Part shown: positions 1 to 9,540 of the stretch, one piece after another
Position numbering within the stretch: the stretch's first letter is position 1
Layout of the letters: the number at the start of each line of letters is the position of its first letter
Assembly: GCA_022705125.1 (NCBI GenBank)
Contig: JAKJFB010000005.1
Location: 1 to 9,540 of the forward strand
DNA length: 9,540 nucleotides
Reading direction: 5' to 3'
Source: Pseudomonadota bacterium
GTDB taxonomy: Bacteria; Pseudomonadota; Gammaproteobacteria; Pseudomonadales; UBA5518
Program-made: the position numbers and the translations under genes
Notes under the pieces: generated by a model
What the model saw: the letters and a program-made list of their open reading frames with translations, nothing else
The model's database searches: none
Told to the model about the DNA's origin: nothing

Positions 1-143
<143 letters not shown>

Positions 144-187
144 ATCCGGCCAGTTGCGGAGCAATTCGCGTGACAACGGCTAAATAG

Positions 188-199
188 CACTCAGGAGTG
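188..199 (+). promoter_or_regulatory. atpF ribosome binding site inside a 12-nt palindrome
   Basis: The Shine-Dalgarno AGGAG lies at 193-197, seven bases before the GTG start of atpF at 205, and this fixes the start. The same bases belong to the perfect inverted repeat CACTCAGGAGTG. As RNA it could form at most a 4-bp stem with a CAGG loop that partly hides the ribosome site. Whether this matters for b-subunit output is speculation. The palindrome and the spacing are directly visible. Confidence 0.6.
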
Positions 200-204
200 A
201 CGGC

Positions 205-675
205 GTGCACATCAATCTGACACTCATAGGCCAGTCGATCACCTTTCTGATCTTCGTGTGGTTCTGCATGAAGTTCGTGTGGCCGTTCATTCGCAATGCG
301 ATGGACGCGCGCACGCAGCAGATCGCCGAGGGGCTGTCCGCCGCCGAGCGCGCCCACCGCGACCTGGAGCTGGCGAAGGACAAGGTATCCAGCCAGCTGA
401 AGGACGCCAAGGTCGAGGCCGCCTCGATCATCGAGCAGGCCAACCGCCGTGCGGCGCAGATCATCGACGAGGCCAAGGATCGGGCCCGCGAGGAAGGTGA
501 GCGCATCAAGGTTTCCGCCCAGGCCGAGATCGAGCAGGAATCCAACCGTGCCCGTGAACAGCTGCGCGCGCAGGTCGGCGCCCTGGCCGTGGCCGGCGCC
601 TCGCGCATCCTCGGCCGCGCCGTCGACGAGAACGCGCATCGCGACATCGTCGACCAGCTCGCTCAAGAACTCTGA
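205..675 (+). CDS. atpF: ATP synthase Fo subunit b
   Basis: Subunit b forms the peripheral stalk that holds F1 against rotor torque; two copies link subunit a in the membrane to delta and alpha. The product is 156 residues, the same length as E. coli b. Residues about 4-27 ([17 protein letters not shown]...) form the single N-terminal membrane anchor. Arg36, in the MDART stretch, matches the conserved Arg36 of E. coli b. From about residue 38 to 122 it is a long charged, alanine-rich helix typical of the dimeric right-handed coiled coil. The C-terminus ([21 protein letters not shown]) matches the delta-binding end. The start is GTG, chosen because AGGAG precedes it by seven bases and the protein then begins in register with family members (M-x-I-N-x-T-x-x-GQ). 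The gene stops 11 nt before atpH. Confidence 0.97.
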   Translation: MHINLTLIGQSITFLIFVWFCMKFVWPFIRNAMDARTQQIAEGLSAAERAHRDLELAKDKVSSQLKDAKVEAASIIEQANRRAAQIIDEAKDRAREEGERIKVSAQAEIEQESNRAREQLRAQVGALAVAGASRILGRAVDENAHRDIVDQLAQEL

Positions 676-686
676 TCGAGGCAGCC

Positions 687-1223
687 ATGGCAGAACTCAT
701 CACCCTCGCGAGGCCATACGCCAAGGCGGCTTTCGAGCAGGCCCTGGCCGCGAACACGCTGACGGACTGGGCCGAGGCGCTCGCCACGGCGGCAGTCGTG
801 GCCAGCGAGCCGCGCGTTGCGCAGTTGATCGCGGCGCCCGGGACGACCTCGGCGCGCAAGGCCGAGACGCTGGTAGAGCTCTGTGGCGAGACACTGCCGG
901 AGGCAGCGCGCAATTTCCTGCGCGTGCTCGCGGAGAACAAGCGCCTGGCGCTGCTGCCGCAGGTGCACGAGCTGTTCCTCGCGTTCAAGTCCGCACAGGA
1001 GCAATCGGTGGACCTCGAGGTCGCCAGCGCCTTCGAGATCGCGCCGGAGCAGGCTGCGCGCCTGGCCGACGCCATCGGGCGGAAACTGCAGCGCACGGTG
1101 CGTGTGAGCACGACCGTCGACAAGACCCTCATAGGTGGGGTGGTGATTCGCACGGCCGATCTGGTGATCGACGGCTCGGTGCGCGGCCGCCTTGCGAAGC
1201 TATCCGAAGCAATGAATTCCTGA
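687..1223 (+). CDS. atpH: ATP synthase F1 subunit delta
   Basis: Delta sits on top of F1 and joins the alpha N-termini to the b-dimer stalk. The 178-residue product matches the family's usual 177-178 residues. The N-terminal half is the helical OSCP/delta domain, starting with the typical [13 protein letters not shown] at residues 6-18. The C-terminal third carries the family signature around [26 protein letters not shown] (written here only as a landmark: VDKTLIGG then [10 protein letters not shown]), where delta meets subunit b. The ATG is preceded by GAGG at 678-681 and lies 11 nt after atpF, so the two genes are probably translated from the same message in close succession. Sequence divergence from E. 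coli is higher than for alpha or beta, which is normal for this subunit. Confidence 0.96.
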   Translation: MAELITLARPYAKAAFEQALAANTLTDWAEALATAAVVASEPRVAQLIAAPGTTSARKAETLVELCGETLPEAARNFLRVLAENKRLALLPQVHELFLAFKSAQEQSVDLEVASAFEIAPEQAARLADAIGRKLQRTVRVSTTVDKTLIGGVVIRTADLVIDGSVRGRLAKLSEAMNS

Positions 1224-1245
1224 CGGGAATCAAAGGAAAACCCAG

Positions 1246-2790
<1,545 letters not shown>

Positions 2791-2808
2791 GAAACCCGAG
2801 GGCAGCAC

Positions 2809-3669
2809 ATGGCAGGCGCAAAGGAAATCCGCACCAAGATCGCCAGCGTGACCAGCACGCAGAAGATCACGAATGCGATGCAGATGGTAGCGGCCGGCAA
2901 GATGCGCAAGGCGCAGGAGCGCATGGCGCGCGGCAAACCGTACGCCGAGCGCATCCGCTCGGTGGTCGGGCATATCGCGAACGCGGCGCCCGAGTACAAG
3001 CACCTGTACATGCAGCAGCGCGAGGTGAAGCGCGTCGCGTTCATCATCGTGTCGACCGATCGCGGACTGTGCGGCGGACTGAACATCAACCTGTTCAAGG
3101 CCGTCCTGCGCGAGATGAAGGCCTGGAACGGCAAGGGCGTGGAGATCGATCTCTGCGTGATCGGCGCCAAGGCCAGCAGCTTCTTCGGCAGCATGGGCGG
3201 TCGTATTACCGCCGCGCTGCGTGGCCTGGGTGACGAGCCGGCCGCGGCCGACCTGATCGGCGGCGTGAAGGTGGTGCTCGACGCCTATGCGGCCGGGAAG
3301 GTCGACCAGGTGTTCATCGCGTACAACACCTTCGTGAACACGATGACGCAACAACCGACGATCGCGCAGGTGCTGCCGCTGGAAGCCTCCGCAGAGAAGG
3401 AACTGAAGCACCACTGGGACTATCTGTACGAGCCTGATGCCAAGGAACTGCTCGACGGACTGCTCACGCGCTACATCGAGTCGCAGGTCTATCAGGGCGT
3501 GGTGGAGAACGGCGCCTGCGAGCAGGCCGCGCGGATGGTGGCCATGAAGGCGGCCACGGACAACGCCGGTGAGCTGATCAGCGACCTGAAACTGGTTTAC
3601 AACAAGGCGCGCCAGGCTGCGATCACGCAGGAGCTCGCCGAGATCGTCAGCGGTGCGGCGGCGGTCTAG
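2809..3669 (+). CDS. atpG: ATP synthase F1 subunit gamma
   Basis: Gamma is the central shaft that rotates inside the alpha-beta hexamer and couples the c-ring to catalysis. The product has 286 residues (E. coli 287). The N-terminal helix ([20 protein letters not shown]) and the C-terminal helix, ending in [15 protein letters not shown], form the antiparallel coiled-coil shaft. The globular Rossmann-like part between them contains the conserved [11 protein letters not shown] at residues 82-92. The C-terminal helix is almost identical to E. coli, as expected for the part that sits in the alpha-beta bearing. A GAGGG ribosome site at 2799-2803 precedes the ATG, 18 nt after atpA. The TAG stop is followed by an unusually long gap before atpD. 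Confidence 0.98.
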   Translation: MAGAKEIRTKIASVTSTQKITNAMQMVAAGKMRKAQERMARGKPYAERIRSVVGHIANAAPEYKHLYMQQREVKRVAFIIVSTDRGLCGGLNINLFKAVLREMKAWNGKGVEIDLCVIGAKASSFFGSMGGRITAALRGLGDEPAAADLIGGVKVVLDAYAAGKVDQVFIAYNTFVNTMTQQPTIAQVLPLEASAEKELKHHWDYLYEPDAKELLDGLLTRYIESQVYQGVVENGACEQAARMVAMKAATDNAGELISDLKLVYNKARQAAITQELAEIVSGAAAV

Positions 3670-5145
<1,476 letters not shown>

Positions 5146-5170
5146 TCGCGCAGCAGCCGGAGAGCAACAC

Positions 5171-5602
5171 ATGGCAATGACGGTTCACTGCGACATCGTC
5201 AGCGCGGAAAAGGCGATCTTTTCCGGGCTGGTGGAAATGGTGGTCGCGCACGGTTCCCTGGGCGATCTCGGCATCGCCCACGGGCACGCGCCCCTGCTGA
5301 CCGAATTGAAGCCCGGCCCGGTACGCGTGGTCACGCAATCCGGCGAAGAGCAGATCTTCTACGTCTCGGGCGGGTTCCTCGAGGTACAGGCCAGCACCGT
5401 CACGGTACTGGCCGACACCGCGGTGCGCGCGCACGACATCGACGAGGCGGCGGCCGTTGAAGCGCAGAAGGCCGCCGAGGCCGCGCTGGCCAACCAGCAC
5501 GGTGAATTCGACTATGGCCGCGCGGCGGCGCAGCTGGCCGAGGCGGCGGCACAGCTCAGGACCATCCAGGGACTGCGCAAGAAAATGGGTCGCCCGGGCT
5601 GA
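5171..5602 (+). CDS. atpC: ATP synthase F1 subunit epsilon
   Basis: Epsilon binds the foot of gamma on the c-ring and can inhibit ATP hydrolysis through its mobile C-terminal helices. The product is 143 residues, close to the usual 135-145. Residues 1 to about 87 form the beta-sandwich, with the conserved [19 protein letters not shown] segment at about residues 31-49. From about 90 onward come two alanine-rich helices, as in the regulatory hairpin. The start is ATG at 5171 behind GGAGAG (5159-5164). A second in-frame ATG at 5177 would remove only two residues and is less well spaced. It is the last gene of the ATP synthase operon, and an intrinsic terminator follows 21 nt after its stop. Confidence 0.97.
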   Translation: MAMTVHCDIVSAEKAIFSGLVEMVVAHGSLGDLGIAHGHAPLLTELKPGPVRVVTQSGEEQIFYVSGGFLEVQASTVTVLADTAVRAHDIDEAAAVEAQKAAEAALANQHGEFDYGRAAAQLAEAAAQLRTIQGLRKKMGRPG

Positions 5603-5623
5603 TTTCGGCCGTGGCGGTTCGAG

Positions 5624-5652
5624 AAAAAGGGTAGCGTCTGCTACCCTTTTTT
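5624..5652 (+). terminator. Intrinsic terminator after atpC
   Basis: A perfect 12-bp inverted repeat is visible: AAAAAGGGTAGC (5624-5635), loop GTCT (5636-5639), GCTACCCTTTTT (5640-5651), then one more T. The stem has a GC core next to the loop and an A/T base giving a U run on the transcript. This is the classic rho-independent form. Because the arms are A-rich on one side and T-rich on the other, it could also work on the opposite strand, although no gene on that strand needs it here. It marks the end of the ATP synthase operon and separates it from glmU. Confidence 0.93.
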
Positions 5653-5691
5653 CGTTACTGGCCCCGGTAATCGCCGGAGCATTGCCGTGCT

Positions 5692-5695
5692 GGAG
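5692..5695 (+). promoter_or_regulatory. glmU ribosome binding site deciding a GTG start
   Basis: GGAG at 5692-5695 lies six bases before GTG at 5702. No ATG is available at a suitable place, and starting here puts the LAAGQGTRM motif at residues 8-16, close to its place in other GlmU proteins. The 49 nt between terminator and start code contain no convincing sigma-70 -35/-10 pair by eye. Confidence 0.7.
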
Positions 5696-5701
5696 TAATT
5701 C

Positions 5702-7066
5702 GTGGCTCTCGATATCGTCATTCTTGCCGCGGGACAGGGAACCCGCATGGTCAGCGACCTGCCGAAGGTGCTTCATACGCTGGCCGGCAAGCCGCTGCTC
5801 GGGCACGTGATCGATGCGGCAGCAGCGCTGTCGCCGCGCAGCCTCAGCGTCGTGATCGGTCACGGGGCCGAGCGCGTGCGCGAGCTCATGGGCGCGTGCG
5901 GCGCGAACTGGGTCATGCAGGAGCGGCAACTCGGCACCGGTCACGCGGTGCAGCAGTCGCTGCCGGCACTGGGTCGTGATGGCGTCACGCTGATCCTTTA
6001 TGGCGACGTGCCGCTGGTGCGCGAGAGCACGCTGCGCGAACTGGTCGCCATGGCGACGCAGGGACCGCTGGCGCTCCTCACCGTCGAGCTCGCGGATCCG
6101 AGCGGCTACGGGCGCGTGCTGCGCAACCAGTCCGGCCGCGTCGCCGCGATCGTCGAACACAAGGACGCTACCCCGGAACAGCGCGAGGTGCGCGAGGTGA
6201 ACACCGGCATCATGGCGGTGCCCAATGCGCACCTGCACGCCTGGCTGGCGCGCCTCGAGAACAGCAATGCTCAGCGCGAGTACTACCTCACCGACATCAT
6301 CGCGATGGCCGCTCAGTCGGGGGTGGGCGTGGAGCCGCTCGAAGCGGCGAGCGAACAGGAAGTCGCGGGCGTCAACAACCGCGAGCAGCTGGCGACGCTG
6401 GAGCGCGCGTACCAGCAGCTTCGCACGCGCGAGCTGTTGCTCGCCGGCGTGACGTTGCGCGACCCGGCGCGCTTCGATCTGCGCGGGCGCCTGCGCCATG
6501 GGCGCGACGTCAGCATCGACATCAACGTGATCATCGAGGGCGAGGTGGAACTCGGCAACGGCGTCAGCATCGGGGCCAACTGCGTGCTGCGCAACGCGCG
6601 CGTCGGTGACGGCGCGAGCATCCAGCCCAATTCCGTGATCGAGGATTCCGACATAGGTCCGGGCTGCAGCGTCGGCCCCTTTGCGCGCCTGCGTCCCGGC
6701 ACGCGCATGGCCGAGGGTGCGAAGATCGGCAATTTCGTCGAAACGAAGAAGGCAACGATCGGCGCGCGCAGCAAGATCAGCCACCTGAGCTACGTGGGCG
6801 ATGCGCTGCTCGGCGAGGATGTGAACGTCGGCGCCGGCACCATCACCTGCAACTACGACGGGGTGAACAAGTTCCAGACCACGATCGGCGACGGCGCATT
6901 CATCGGCTCGAACACCTCGCTCGTGGCGCCGCTCGAGGTGGGACGCAACGCCACCGTGGGTGCGGGCTCCGTGCTCACCAGCGCGGTCCCCGACGCGGCG
7001 CTGGCGGTGGCGCGCGGCAAGCAGCGCAACGTCGAAGGCTGGAAGCGCCCGCAGAAAAAATCGTAA
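5702..7066 (+). CDS. glmU: Bifunctional UDP-GlcNAc pyrophosphorylase / glucosamine-1-phosphate N-acetyltransferase
   Basis: GlmU makes UDP-N-acetylglucosamine, the cytoplasmic precursor of peptidoglycan and lipopolysaccharide. Its C-terminal domain acetylates glucosamine-1-phosphate with acetyl-CoA (EC 2.3.1.157), and its N-terminal domain then transfers UMP from UTP (EC 2.7.7.23). The 454-residue chain matches E. coli (456). The uridyltransferase domain spans about 1-225, with LAAGQGTRM at 8-16, Lys22, Asp102 in YGDVPL (metal ligand) and the GVNNR loop at about 223-227. After a linker helix, residues about 245-435 form a left-handed beta-helix of hexapeptide repeats. They include ARLRPG, GNFVETKKA, the catalytic-type His361 in ISHLSYVGD, and GAGTITCNYDG. 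The start is GTG. glmS follows after 12 nt, so the two enzymes of the pathway are likely made from one message. Confidence 0.98.
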   Translation: MALDIVILAAGQGTRMVSDLPKVLHTLAGKPLLGHVIDAAAALSPRSLSVVIGHGAERVRELMGACGANWVMQERQLGTGHAVQQSLPALGRDGVTLILYGDVPLVRESTLRELVAMATQGPLALLTVELADPSGYGRVLRNQSGRVAAIVEHKDATPEQREVREVNTGIMAVPNAHLHAWLARLENSNAQREYYLTDIIAMAAQSGVGVEPLEAASEQEVAGVNNREQLATLERAYQQLRTRELLLAGVTLRDPARFDLRGRLRHGRDVSIDINVIIEGEVELGNGVSIGANCVLRNARVGDGASIQPNSVIEDSDIGPGCSVGPFARLRPGTRMAEGAKIGNFVETKKATIGARSKISHLSYVGDALLGEDVNVGAGTITCNYDGVNKFQTTIGDGAFIGSNTSLVAPLEVGRNATVGAGSVLTSAVPDAALAVARGKQRNVEGWKRPQKKS

Positions 7067-7078
7067 GGAAACAGGCAT

Positions 7079-8911
7079 ATGTGCGGAATAGTCGGCGCGG
7101 TGGCGCAAAGACAGGTCAGCGGCATCCTCGTCGAGGGGCTGCGCCGCCTCGAATACCGCGGCTACGACTCCGCGGGAGTGGCGCTGCTCGGGACGCAGGG
7201 GCGCATCGAATGCATCAAGCGCACCGGCAAGGTCGCCGCGCTCAGCGAGAGCCTGGACGCCGCTCCCCTCGACGGCGTGACCGGCATCGCCCACACGCGC
7301 TGGGCCACGCACGGGCGCCCCAGTGAAGCGAACGCCCACCCGCACACCAGCAACGGCCGACTCGCGCTGGTGCACAACGGCATCATCGAGAACCACGTAG
7401 AGCTGCGGGCGCGCCTCACGGCGGCCGGTTACGAGTTCCGCTCGGAAACCGACACCGAGGTGATCGTCCACCTGATAGACCAGTTGCGCCAGGAAGGGTT
7501 GTCGCTGCTCGACGCCGTGAAGCGCGCCATCACCGGGCTGCACGGCGCATTCGCGATCGCGGTGATCGCGAGCGACGAACCCCATCGCCTCATCGCGGCG
7601 CGCAAGGGCAGCCCGCTGGTGGTGGGGATCGGCATCGGCGAGAACTTCGTCGCTTCCGACCAGATGGCCCTGCGCCAGGTGACCGACCGCGTGATCTTCC
7701 TCGATGAAGGCGACATCGTCGATGTCACCACGCTGGGCGTGCGTATCACCGACGCCACGGGCCGCGACGTGCAGCGCCCGATCGAGCGCCTCAGCGAGGC
7801 CGCCGACCACGCCGACAAGGGCGCCTTCCGCCATTACATGCTGAAGGAGATCCACGAGCAGCCGCGCGCGATTGCCAACACGTTGCGCGGACGCATCGGC
7901 GAGGACCACATCTACGAGCAGGCCTTCGGCGTCGCCGCCGACGAAGTGTTCGCCAATGTCGCGGCGGTCCAGATCGTGGCCTGCGGTACCAGTTACCACT
8001 CCGGGCTGGTGGCTCGTTACTGGATCGAGGAGCACGTCGGCATTCCCTGTGCCGTCGAGATCGCGAGCGAATTCCGCTACCGCAAGCTGGTGGTTGCCGA
8101 CAACACGCTGTTCGTCACGATCTCGCAATCGGGCGAGACTGCCGACACGCTCGCGGCGCTGCGGCTCGCGCACACGCTGGGCTATCGCTCGACGCTGACG
8201 ATCTGCAACGCGCCGCAATCCTCGTTGGTGCGCGAATCGCATCTCGCGATCATGACCGAGGCCGGTGCCGAGATCGGTGTGGCCTCGACCAAGGCCTTCA
8301 CGACGCAACTGGTCGCGCTGATGCTGCTCACCGCCGTGCTGGCCAAGCGCGGTGGCGCCGATGCCGTGCACGAGCGCGCTTTCGTCGAAGCCATGCACGG
8401 CCTGCCCGGCCTGGTCGAGCAGGTGCTCGCGCTGGACGAGCGCATCAAGGATGTCGCCGAGCAGTTCGTCGAGAAGCGCCACGCACTCTTCCTCGGCCGC
8501 GGCGTGCAGTACCCGGTGGCCATGGAGGGCGCGCTGAAACTGAAGGAGATTTCCTATATTCACGCCGAAGCCTACGCGGCCGGCGAGCTCAAGCACGGGC
8601 CGCTGGCGCTGGTCGACGAGGATATGCCGGTCGTGACCGTGGCACCCAACAACGAGCTGCTGGAGAAGCTGCGCTCGAATCTCGCCGAGGTGCAGGCGCG
8701 CGGGGGACGGCTCTACGTGTTTGCCGACGAGCAGGCCGGATTCACCGACAGCGATACCGTCACCGTGGTGCAGATGCCTCACGTGCCCGCGATCCTGGAG
8801 CCCGTGGTCTACACCGTGCCGCTGCAGCTGCTCTCGTATCACGTCGCGGTCATGAAGGGCACCGACGTCGACCAGCCGCGCAATCTCGCGAAGTCCGTGA
8901 CCGTCGAGTAG
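7079..8911 (+). CDS. glmS: Glutamine-fructose-6-phosphate aminotransferase (isomerizing)
   Basis: GlmS converts fructose-6-phosphate and glutamine to glucosamine-6-phosphate and glutamate (EC 2.6.1.16), the first committed step of amino-sugar synthesis. The 610-residue product compares with 609 in E. coli. The N-terminal class II glutaminase domain (about 1-240) begins MCGIVGAV with the nucleophile Cys2, and has Arg74 in HTRWATHG and Asn100-Gly101 in VHNGIIEN. Two SIS sugar-isomerase domains follow. Their phosphate-binding motifs are CGTS (302-305), SQSGET (349-354) and STKAF (403-407). Isomerase residues Glu490, His506 and Lys605 are in place, the last within the invariant NLAKSVTVE tail. 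The ribosome site AAGGA (7065-7069) overlaps the glmU stop codon. The close spacing leaves no room for a glmS ribozyme or a separate promoter. Confidence 0.99.
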   Translation: MCGIVGAVAQRQVSGILVEGLRRLEYRGYDSAGVALLGTQGRIECIKRTGKVAALSESLDAAPLDGVTGIAHTRWATHGRPSEANAHPHTSNGRLALVHNGIIENHVELRARLTAAGYEFRSETDTEVIVHLIDQLRQEGLSLLDAVKRAITGLHGAFAIAVIASDEPHRLIAARKGSPLVVGIGIGENFVASDQMALRQVTDRVIFLDEGDIVDVTTLGVRITDATGRDVQRPIERLSEAADHADKGAFRHYMLKEIHEQPRAIANTLRGRIGEDHIYEQAFGVAADEVFANVAAVQIVACGTSYHSGLVARYWIEEHVGIPCAVEIASEFRYRKLVVADNTLFVTISQSGETADTLAALRLAHTLGYRSTLTICNAPQSSLVRESHLAIMTEAGAEIGVASTKAFTTQLVALMLLTAVLAKRGGADAVHERAFVEAMHGLPGLVEQVLALDERIKDVAEQFVEKRHALFLGRGVQYPVAMEGALKLKEISYIHAEAYAAGELKHGPLALVDEDMPVVTVAPNNELLEKLRSNLAEVQARGGRLYVFADEQAGFTDSDTVTVVQMPHVPAILEPVVYTVPLQLLSYHVAVMKGTDVDQPRNLAKSVTVE

Positions 8912-8914
8912 CTC

Positions 8915-8928
8915 GGCATTGCAATGCC
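8915..8928. repeat. Perfect 14-bp palindrome over the start of the downstream gene
   Basis: GGCATTGCAATGCC reads the same on both strands. It lies four bases after the glmS stop and contains the ATG (8924-8926) of the next frame. As DNA it could be an operator; as RNA it could form only a small 4-bp stem. A 14-bp perfect palindrome may also arise by chance in several kilobases of sequence, so function is uncertain. Confidence 0.45.
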
Positions 8929-9540
8929 GGATGTGCTGAACGACACCTGCCACTGCATCTCGCTGGACGAAGCGGCGCTGGTGCGGCATTTCGACGCCGC
9001 GCTGGTGCGCGCAGGCGGACTGCCGCAACTGCTGGTAGGGCGCGAGCACCTGTTCGCGCCCTACCCCGTGTTCGCCAACCAGGCGCAATGGGACGCGATG
9101 CAGTCGGTGATCGGCGCCGCGCACGAAGTGATGGCGCTGCCTGAGTTCCAGGCCGAGGCGCTGGCCGCGAGCCCATGGCCCGAGCAGTACACGCTGAGCG
9201 CGATGATGGCCTTCGATTTCCATCCCGAGCCGGCGGGCGCCAAGCTGATCGAGATCAACACGAATGCCGGCGGCGCCTACCTCGCCGCACTGCTCGCCGA
9301 GAGCCAGCGCAACTGCTGCGAGCAGCTCGGCGCGCTGCTCGCAATGCCGACCAGCGGGCGTGATGCGCCGGCGCGCTGGTTCGCCGATTTCCTGCACGAA
9401 TGGCGGCTGGCGCGCGGCACGCGGCTGTCCACCATCCCCGGTCGCGTGCCGGCGCTGCACGAGATGCCGCCGGGCTGCGCCTTTGCCGACCGCTGCGCGC
9501 TGGCCGACGCCGACTGCCGCCGCGCCGCGCCGGCCGGGCA
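8924..9540 (+). CDS. Uncharacterised ATP-grasp-like protein fused in frame to an ABC ATPase tail (3' end outside window)
   Basis: The frame opens with ATG at 8924, 12 nt after glmS, and is still open after 205 codons at the window edge. It cannot start earlier, because the glmS stop is in the same frame. No clear Shine-Dalgarno is present, so translation may depend on glmS. Residues 1 to about 165 resemble a conserved hypothetical protein, with FDFH (97-100) and IEINTNAGG (109-117). An acidic residue followed by an asparagine in such a strand recalls the metal-binding site of ATP-grasp ligases, so an ATP-grasp relation is plausible but not shown. From about residue 168 the sequence is instead typical of oligopeptide transporter ATPases. 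The expected remainder of the first protein is missing. This is probably a broken or chimeric gene; no function should be assigned. Confidence 0.6.
   Translation, partial: MPDVLNDTCHCISLDEAALVRHFDAALVRAGGLPQLLVGREHLFAPYPVFANQAQWDAMQSVIGAAHEVMALPEFQAEALAASPWPEQYTLSAMMAFDFHPEPAGAKLIEINTNAGGAYLAALLAESQRNCCEQLGALLAMPTSGRDAPARWFADFLHEWRLARGTRLSTIPGRVPALHEMPPGCAFADRCALADADCRRAAPAG
9425..9540 (+). other. C-terminal tail of an oligopeptide/dipeptide ABC transporter ATPase (OppD/DppD type), detached from its ATPase domain
   Basis: The translated stretch beginning LSTIPGRVPALHEMPPGC and continuing with FADRC and DADC matches the C-terminal extension of OppD/DppD/YejF-type nucleotide-binding subunits. 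There, IPG-x-VP and PPGC-x5-RC-x6-C follow the ATPase core. Cysteines fall at frame residues 185, 191 and 198. The Walker A, ABC signature and Walker B regions that must precede this tail in a working ATPase are absent: the bases upstream encode a different protein. It may run on into a second ATPase domain, as in YejF-like double proteins, but that lies beyond the window. The family match is from memory of the motif pattern and is fairly strong; how it came to be here is unknown. Confidence 0.75.

Noticed and set aside
7064..7081. Possible glmS ribozyme or small-RNA target before glmS
   Set aside because: The glmU-glmS gap is only 12 nt, too short for a ribozyme, and no such structure is visible in it.

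Overview
The window is a GC-rich chromosomal segment with every gene on the + strand. The gene order (atpE-F-H-A-G-D-C, then glmU-glmS) and the protein sequences point to a gammaproteobacterium. Long stretches of the ATP synthase alpha and beta chains, GlmU and GlmS are almost colinear with the E. coli proteins I remember. Genus cannot be fixed from the sequence alone.

Positions 1-5602 hold the distal part of the F1Fo ATP synthase operon. It starts inside atpE (c subunit, only the C-terminal half in view). It continues with atpF (b), atpH (delta), atpA (alpha), atpG (gamma), atpD (beta) and atpC (epsilon). All are full length with intact catalytic motifs, and the c-ring site is of the proton-binding type. 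Gaps are short except for a 99-nt spacer between atpG and atpD, which can form two small hairpins. A textbook intrinsic terminator (perfect 12-bp stem plus T run) sits 21 nt after atpC.

Positions 5702-8911 hold glmU and glmS, separated by 12 nt. They encode the amidotransferase that makes glucosamine-6-phosphate and the bifunctional enzyme that makes UDP-N-acetylglucosamine, the precursor of peptidoglycan and lipopolysaccharide. Between the terminator and glmU there are only 49 nt, so a glmU promoter must lie there or further upstream, or the terminator must leak.

From 8924 to the window end one open frame continues. Its first ~165 codons look like the N-terminal part of an uncharacterised protein with an ATP-grasp-like 'IEINTNAGG' stretch. 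From about codon 168 it changes, in frame, into the C-terminal tail typical of oligopeptide/dipeptide ABC transporter ATPases (IPGRVP, then a PPGC...RC...C cysteine pattern). This looks like a deletion fusion or an assembly chimera and is the most unusual thing in the window. The rest is conserved housekeeping sequence; I see no mobile element, CRISPR array, tRNA, rRNA or novel defence system.
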